DNA of 64,000 nt from positions 19,907,605-19,971,604 of the forward strand of contig OX578278.1 in the NCBI GenBank assembly GCA_951217055.1. The letters are read 5' to 3'. Shown here one piece after another: positions 57,961 to 64,000 of this stretch. This DNA is from Gerris lacustris (lineage: Eukaryota; Arthropoda; Insecta; Hemiptera; Gerridae). The notes beneath the pieces were generated by a model that saw only the letters and a list, made by a program, of their open reading frames with translations, had not been told where the DNA came from and made no database searches. How positions within the stretch are numbered: the stretch's first letter is position 1; each line of letters begins with the position of its first letter. The position numbers and the translations under genes are program-made.

Positions 57961-59240
57961 CCTAAAGCATTAAATAAAACATCAATATCAAGATATAGGA
58001 AGAAATGCACAAAAAAATGGGTCGAGGTACAATCCTGGGCCAAAACTATAAATAGAAAGGGGAAATGCTAAAACTGCCAAATAGCTGTACAATGCGGGTC
58101 CAGTTTCTAGACGAAATGCACTGGAAAAGAATGACAGACTGAACCCGTCAAGCACATTTTTTGAGAGGTTTTAGCATTTTCCTCTTTCTACAATTGTAGC
58201 CCCAGTTTCTATACCTCGACCAAAAACTGGATCCTTCGGCCGAGAATCGAAAATATTCCGGTGCAACTGTAAAAGCCTAAAGCATTAAATAAAACATCAA
58301 TATCAAGATATAGGAAGAAATGCACAAAAAAATGGGTCAAGGTACAATCCTGGGCCAAAACTATAAATAGAAAGGGGAAATGCTAAAACTGCCAAATAGC
58401 TGTACAATGCGGGTCCAGTTTCTAGACGAAATGCACTGGAAAAGAATGACAGACTGAACCCGTCAAGCACATTTTTTGAGAGGTTTTAGCATTTTCCTCT
58501 TTCTACAATTGTAGCCCCAGTTTCTATACCTCGACCAAAAACTGGATCCTTCGGCCGAGAATCGAAAATATTCCGGTCCAACTGTAAAAGCCTAAAGCTG
58601 CCTAAAGCATTAAATAAAACATCAATATCAAGATATAGGAAGAAATGCACAAAAAAATGGGTCGAGGTACAATCCTGGGCCAAAACTATAAATAGAAAGG
58701 GGAAATGCTAAAACTGCCAAATAGCTGTACAATGCGGGTCCAGTTTCTAGACGAAATGCACTGGAAAAGAATGACAGACTGAACCCGTCAAGCACATTTT
58801 TTGAGAGGTTTTAGCATTTTCCTCTTTCTACAATTGTAGCCCCAGTTTCTATACCTCGAACAAAAACTGGATCCTTCGGCCGAGAATCGAAAATATTCCG
58901 GTGCAACTGTAAAAGCCTAAAGCTGCCTAAAGCATTAAATAAAACATCAATATCAAGATATAGGAAGAAATGCACAAAAAAATGGGTCGAGGTACAATCC
59001 TGGGCCAAAACTATAAATAGAAAGGGGAAATGCTAAAACTGCCAAATAGCTGTACAATGCGGGTCCAGTTTCTAGACGAAATGCGCTGGAAAAGAATGAC
59101 AGACTGAACCCGTCAAGCACATTTTTTGAGAGGTTTTAGCATTTTCCTCTTTCTACAATTGTAGCCCCAGTTTCTATACCTCGACCAAAAACTGGATCCT
59201 TTGGCCGAGAATCGAAAATATTCCGGTGCAACTGTAAAAG
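57961..59240. repeat. Four tandem copies of a 315/325-bp unit with internal inverted repeat
   Basis: CCTAAAGCATTAAATAAAAC starts at 57961, 58276, 58601 and 58926. Spacings are 315, 325 and 325 bp, the extra 10 bp being a CCTAAAGCTG insertion before copies three and four. Copies differ at only a few positions. Within each unit GTCGAGGTAcAAtCCTGGG..AAATAGAAAG.GGAAATGCTAAAAC is the inverted counterpart of GTTTTAGCATTTTCCTCTTT..CTATACCTCGAC, so every unit can fold into a long hairpin. Recurring open frames of 65 codons on the minus strand are not recognisable proteins. Confidence 0.95.
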
Positions 59241-60360
59241 TGTTCTGTTGTAAAGGTTTGGCTTGCGATTAGATAATATATGTTTAAAATAAATAATAAA
59301 ATAAAGTACTTTAAAGCTTGATATATTTTTAAAGAAAAATTAAAGTGTTGGATGAAGAATGAAGAGTTAATAGTATAGTAAGGGAGTTTGTCGACGTTAG
59401 GAGAAAACTAAATAAATAAAAATGCGTTATCCCTTACCAAGTACCGTAGTACAGTTAGACTAGACACGTCCAAGAGGGAGTTGTTTTATTGAGATTGGCC
59501 ACGTCCGAAAAAAAAGAAGCTTTTGGATTCCGTCCAGGACATAGAGGGGTGTAAAATTTCCTCTACTCGACATAGGGATACCAGGCAAGATCCTTCCTGC
59601 CGAGACCACAATAAAAAAGAAAACCTCTTCTGGTCTATCGAACACTGGGAATTGGGAATCACCAAATCACTTCGGGTGCCAAGAACCGATGCCCTCTCTC
59701 TCTCTTTTCCCATTTTCCGACCACGGGTAATTCTCTTGAGAAGATCCCTCACTCAATTTGAAACGAACAAGTGTTGTGAAAAAAAAAAAAAAAAAACTTG
59801 ACCGGAGTTTTAATGACACCAAGAGGTCAGTTTGTGGTTAATAGTTTGAGTGGAATGTTAGGGTATCTTCATACCCACATCTCCCTTCTCGTATCAAGAT
59901 GTTCTAGTAAAAACGGAATAAAAATCTTGACAGCTGTCTAACCAAACTACTATCACATACTCACAAACATTAACTCTTTTTAACTCCCTTGTCACTTAAT
60001 AACAATAAAACTTATACAATAGTCTCTTCTTTTCACTTGAAATAAAAAGGAAAAAGATATTAAAAACGCAAATGCTTTAATAATAATAAACTTTCCTTTC
60101 TGATTTATAATAAATGAGATTTCACATTCAGGCTATTTACACATTTCATCGAATGGATCATCATTGCATTCTCTTTTTGTTTCAGGTAAAAATTTTGCTT
60201 ACCCCCTCCCCAGAAATCCTTTATTAGTTAAAAGGCTATAAAAATTGTTTAGCATATGTTTGCAATAATTAATCCTATGTAAGATCTCATTCTTACCTTC
60301 TCATATAAGTAATATATATATCTATCTATATTATTAAAAAAGTTTTCTTTAAAAAAAACA
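59241..60360. other. Intergenic stretch, no gene recognised
   Basis: 59460-59800 is less AT-rich and carries 60-90-codon frames on both strands without domains. The remainder is AT-rich; a TATATATCTATCTATATTAT run lies near 60315. Confidence 0.4.
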
Positions 60361-60512
60361 AGTTCAGTGAGAGTGATATATACTAAACTGTGTGTAAGAG
60401 AGAGTAGGGAGATCCCCCTCCCCCCGAGAAGAGGAGTTGTAAACAAAAAGTTCAGAGAGAGTGATATATACTAAACTGTGTGTAAGAGAGAGTAGGGAGA
60501 TACCCCCCGAGA
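60361..60512 (+). repeat. Tandem duplication, 88-bp period
   Basis: GTTCAGTGAGAGTGATATAT..GTAAGAGAGAGTAGGGAGAT occurs at about 60361 and, as GTTCAGAGAGAGTGATATAT.., again about 88 bp later, each followed by a C-run and CCGAGAAGAG. Confidence 0.85.
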
Positions 60513-60708
60513 AGAGAACTTTGGCCGGTAAGGGGGAGGAGACGGTGCTGAGCGAAATATCAATGGAACTGTGACGTCATTCCCAAAGCAAAAGGTAATC
60601 GATACTAGCGGACAAATGTGGTACTTGTATTTGAAATCTGTCATTTAATTCCTTAAACTGCCACTAGGTGCAAATATATTTTTATAATAATTCTAATCAT
60701 AGTATAAA

Positions 60709-61474
60709 TTTCAAGATAAAAGGAACTTTTTATATACTAATTTTTTACATTTTCTGTTGAATCATATTGTTGTATTTATAATATAATTGTTATTGTTATA
60801 TATAATGTTAGTGAAAAAAAATAGCTGATCTTAAACCTATAAAATGACAAATCTGTGTACAACGGACCTCGCCAACACCGAATCTAAACCGTGCAATCGA
60901 TATGCCCCCGTGCGTAGGGGACGGTAAGAGAAGAAAAATTAGTACATGTAAAGAAGTACAGATGCAGAAAAATTAAACAACAAACCTTGTTGTCGCACGT
61001 CAATTAATTTATTTCTTTATTTACTTTTCCGGTTTCGTGTCATTCAATGTTTATCTCTTAAAAATACAATTAGTTTTTACCGAACAAAAAGGCCTGATAT
61101 AATCATTCTTGAACATTTTAACAATTTTATCAGCCATATCAGGTACTAAAATAAATAATCATAAATTTTTAAACCCGTCAAAATGAAGAATGAAGACCAT
61201 AAATATGGGTCATGTCAAAACAAATAAAATAACTGGGGTTTTTTTTCTGAACTAACCTTCCATATAGCAAAATTTGCTGAATATGGCTGCTGAAAGATGG
61301 CTAAAAGTATTAAAATAATGCATCGTCATCGTGTTCTAAAAGTTTCAAATGTCTAGCTACTCGGGAAGTTAGTAAAAATCGATTGCAAGATTTGTACTGG
61401 ACACACACACAAAACAAACAAACAAACAGACAAACAACAAACAAGAAAGCAAGCTAATAAAAATGTAGTAAATA
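60709..61474 (+). repeat. Interspersed repeat family H, copy 2
   Basis: Direct-orientation relative of 17049-17675, with two insertions relative to it (about 60905-61030 and 61065-61175; the second is flanked by CCTGATATAATCATTC / CAGCCATATCAGG-type ends, a possible small inverted-repeat insert). Ends with the same (ACAA)n and AAGCTAATAAAAATGTAGTA block. Confidence 0.6.
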
Positions 61475-61502
61475 GACTTAAAATAATTCTAATACTGTGT
61501 AC

Positions 61503-61552
61503 TAGGCAGCGGCTTAACGAGCGAAGCGAGTAGGGGGCAGAGCCCCCTAGTT
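61503..61552 (+). mobile_element. Helitron/Helentron-like 3' terminal hairpin
   Basis: CGAGCGAAGCGAGTAGGGGGC is followed by AGA and GCCCCCTAG, then T. The stem GGGGGC/GCCCCC abuts CTAG|T, which resembles the CTRR-T end of rolling-circle elements. In classical Helitrons the hairpin sits about ten bases further upstream, so the class is uncertain. It lies just downstream of family H copy 2. Confidence 0.35.
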
Positions 61553-61559
61553 AAGAAAC

Positions 61560-61860
61560 AAAATTATAGAGTCGAAAAACTTTGACTTTGAGATGTTGAT
61601 GATTTTACACTTTTTAAGGTCTCTTGAGTCCAACTTTTTTTTGAGAACTTATTACAATAATTAATTAAAATGCTATAACTTACAAACGGAGTTTTTAATG
61701 CTGTGAAGTATTCTAATCTCCATAAGAAAGAGTCATTTTTTAATGTTTAATAAGAAAAATCGTCAAATAAATTTTAAAATGCTAAAATTTTTAAGGTATT
61801 TTTAAATGCTAAATATTTAAAGGTATATTATTTTTTTAAAAAAAAATGTATATTCATTAC
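61560..61860 (+). repeat. Diverged family B fragment
   Basis: ACTTTGACTTTGAGATGTTG, GATGATTTTACACTTTTTAA and GGTCTCTTGAGTCCAA correspond to the start of the family B copy at 14752. The core block is lost or unrecognisable. Confidence 0.4.
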
Positions 61861-63394
61861 GTCTAACAACAAAATGTTATACATAATTAACAAATATAAA
61901 ACTTAAATAACACAATAACATTTTCATCTAATTGAACTAAATAATCTACATGTAAATTAACATAAAATTCGACATTGAGAACACAACTCAATTTTTTTTA
62001 CTTATATAAGTTTAACAAATACATATAACATTAATCATAATAAATTAACGTTGTAAAACAATTTATAAAACTACGTTATACATCTAAGAGAATTACTAAA
62101 ACAAGAATGCTATTATTTAGTAAACCAATATTTAAATAAGATGACTTCATTAATTACAATGAGAGTACGTTAGGAGCACTGTCTGGTGGTAGTGGGAATA
62201 TGCGGTATTAATTTAAATATAGATAACTTAATTTAGTTTTGAAGAAAATGTGATTGTGAAAATGTTATTTAATTGTTACATATTGTTGTTATAGAACAAG
62301 TAGGATGTACATTTAAAAAAAAAAAAATTGTTAAAATAATGTAGCTTAAAATATTTGGTATTATTAAATTATTTCAAAATTTTCAAAAATGTTCTTTATG
62401 TTGAATTTTATGTTAATTTAAATATTTAGATTACTTAGTTCAATTTGATGAAAATGTTATTTAAGTTTTATATTTTTATTGGATGTACATTTTTTTTTTT
62501 TTTTTTTTTTAATAATGTACCTTTAAATATTTGGTATTTTAAATTTATTTGATGATTTCACTTTCTTAAACATTAATCAATGATTCTCTCTTATGGTGAT
62601 GCACATTCCTTTTGTAAGTTTAAGAATTTTAATTATTATTGCAATAAGTTCTCTACTCTAATAATTTATTGTTTCTTGGTAAAGACATTAGTGTTGATGA
62701 ATTGTAGATGTTATTACAGGTATAAAGATTATATGACTGAAGATGACATTTTGAGGAAGGGTGGAAACGTGTCGATGAAATTTATGCATTACACTTAAAA
62801 GATCAGATACCATCAGATTCATTACTAATCCAATGAAAAAGATGTAGATTCCAACATACTCAAGAACATTTTTCATTGGATAATTTATTTTATCTACTCA
62901 CGGCAGCAAAATTAAGCATTGTTGTACTGTTTTCAATGTGCAAAATGTCATCTTTCTTGATTCTTTTGTAACATGTCAAAATACACTCAGCAAAATAATA
63001 AAGTGTCAGCAAAAGTTCAAAGTGTCAGGAAAATAACAAACAGACTGCTAAATTTCAAGAAAAGTTTACTAAAAAAAGGTTACTACATCCCATGTTATGA
63101 ACTCTCCCCCATTGTTTATTTTTATATATTTTAAGAGTAATATTCTTCTAAATATTTAAATATTTTTTGAAAATAACTTTAAGAAAACAAATTTTCTTAT
63201 TTTACATTGATTATTTAAAAAATTGAGATAAAAAACAGCTGTTAATAAAAAAAAGTGGCAACACTAAATTCTCTTCGCCTTTGTTTTGTTTTCATGTTGG
63301 CTCAAACTTTCGTTTTTTTAAACTTTAATTTCTTTAAATCTTTTATATATTAACAAGGGAATATAATAATTAGTGTAATTTTTCTGCCGTTAGT
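61861..63394. other. AT-rich stretch, nothing recognised
   Basis: T-run at about 62490-62510. TTATTTTATCTACTCACGGCAGCAAAATT at 62883-62911 (in two overlapping pieces) matches the end of the element at 51484-51655 and may be its terminal fragment. No gene. Confidence 0.4.
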
Positions 63395-63690
63395 AGATAT
63401 AATATTTTATGTTATTATGCAGAAAAATAAACATTCCTGACTCGTTTAAAGATTACCAGCCTTCGGTTACACCTTAGCAGGTAATTAACACTTTCCTGCC
63501 TCGGCTTTGCTTTGTCAGTCAACATGTAATTTTCCTGATTCGGCTTTACCTCGTCAGTTAAATAGTAAATTTCCTGCCTCGGCTTCGCCTCTGTAGTCAA
63601 TTTGTTTAGCCTATCCTCGCCTTCTTCTCGGAACTAAAACTTTAAAACTAGGCAGCAAAATGGAATTTTGCTGCCTAGTTACATAAATAA
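63395..63690 (-). mobile_element. Inverted-repeat element with 39-bp internal repeats
   Basis: Minus-strand relative of 51484-51655. The right terminus is a perfect hairpin, AACTAGGCAGCAAAAT..ATTTTGCTGCCTAGTT. The interior has about four 39-bp units starting near 63453, 63492, 63531 and 63570 (TTTCCTGCCTCGGCTTTGCT). On the minus strand the units stay open and encode a 13-residue repeat of the type AKPRQE-x3-LTD; whether this is ever translated is unknown. Confidence 0.6.
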
Positions 63691-64000
63691 CTCTTATTAA
63701 CCTAAACGAAGCAAGGAACTCATAAGTGAAGGTCTGCAAAGTTAAAGTAGAAAGCCATTTATTTTCTACTTTTATTTTTATTGGTTTTCTTTTCTTGTCA
63801 TTTCTTCTGATTCATATTCTCACTGATTAAATAAACATACCTAATGACCTATGAATATATAATACAACCACCTATGAACTAAAGAAGTTCATAGGTGGTT
63901 GGGTTTAAGAATTCTCGTCCTATTCGGGGTTTTGTCTAAATTTTGCTAATTTTTGTAACGATCACCCTGGAAGGCTTATTTCTATCAGTTAATGCTTCTA
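63691..64000. other. AT-rich end of window
   Basis: Apart from the hairpin at 63866-63900, no feature recognised. Confidence 0.4.
63866..63900. other. Perfect 15-bp hairpin
   Basis: AACCACCTATGAACT and AGTTCATAGGTGGTT pair around a short AAAGA spacer. It may be a solo fold-back remnant; CCTATGAA also occurs just upstream at 63848. Confidence 0.7.

Noticed and set aside
58486..59008. Repeated 65-codon minus frames
   Set aside because: They recur only because the 315/325-bp unit is repeated; substitutions show no coding pattern and no domain is visible.

Overview
The window looks like TE-rich, non-genic or deep-intronic DNA from an AT-rich animal genome, most likely an arthropod. Reasons: very low GC, long (TA)n, (CA)n and homopolymer tracts, tRNA-derived SINEs, an RTE-type LINE tail, a Penelope-like element with a GIY-YIG nuclease, a PIF/Harbinger derivative with a MADF gene, a hAT MITE, and many small inverted-repeat elements with TTA/TAA target duplications. 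The species is not identifiable by eye. I found no convincing host protein-coding gene. The coding signals I can name belong to transposable elements and, apart from one open GIY-YIG frame, are broken or truncated.

Layout. 0-5.6 kb: a coding-like fragment whose diverged inverted partner lies near 3.2 kb, a 348-bp tandem array in which each unit carries a tRNA-like Pol III module, and a 1.1-kb interspersed element. 5.6-14 kb: mostly unique AT-rich DNA with one large near-perfect palindrome (11.0-11.4 kb). 14-16 kb: a nest of inverted-repeat transposons. 17-21 kb: an interspersed repeat, then a 1.2-kb satellite of 49/47-bp units that appears to have expanded from the inside of a SINE. 22-28.6 kb: further copies of a repeat family (called C here), a 74-bp tandem array, a MITE and a short duplication. 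30-39 kb: large fold-back elements, the first of three copies of an element that keeps a protein N-terminus, and a 170-bp (TA)n tract. 40.5-41.8 kb: a SINE with 10-bp target duplications, split by a 970-bp PIF/Harbinger derivative that keeps the 5' ends of two convergent genes. 43-48.3 kb: the second N-terminus-bearing element, a hAT MITE with an exact 8-bp duplication, and a Penelope-like unit flanked by 106-bp inverted repeats with hammerhead-like motifs. 49-56 kb: LINE tail, SINEs, the third N-terminus-bearing element, a head-to-head pair of family C copies, and a 572-bp inverted-repeat MITE. 58-59.2 kb: a four-copy 315/325-bp tandem repeat. 60-64 kb: more interspersed repeats, a Helitron-like end hairpin and a 39-bp tandem repeat.

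The most informative features are evolutionary: satellite birth from a SINE, tandem amplification of a tRNA-like module, a two-gene Harbinger deletion derivative nested in a SINE, and three related elements carrying the same short N-terminal coding segment. All family calls were made by eye from motifs and repeat alignment; none were tested by database search.
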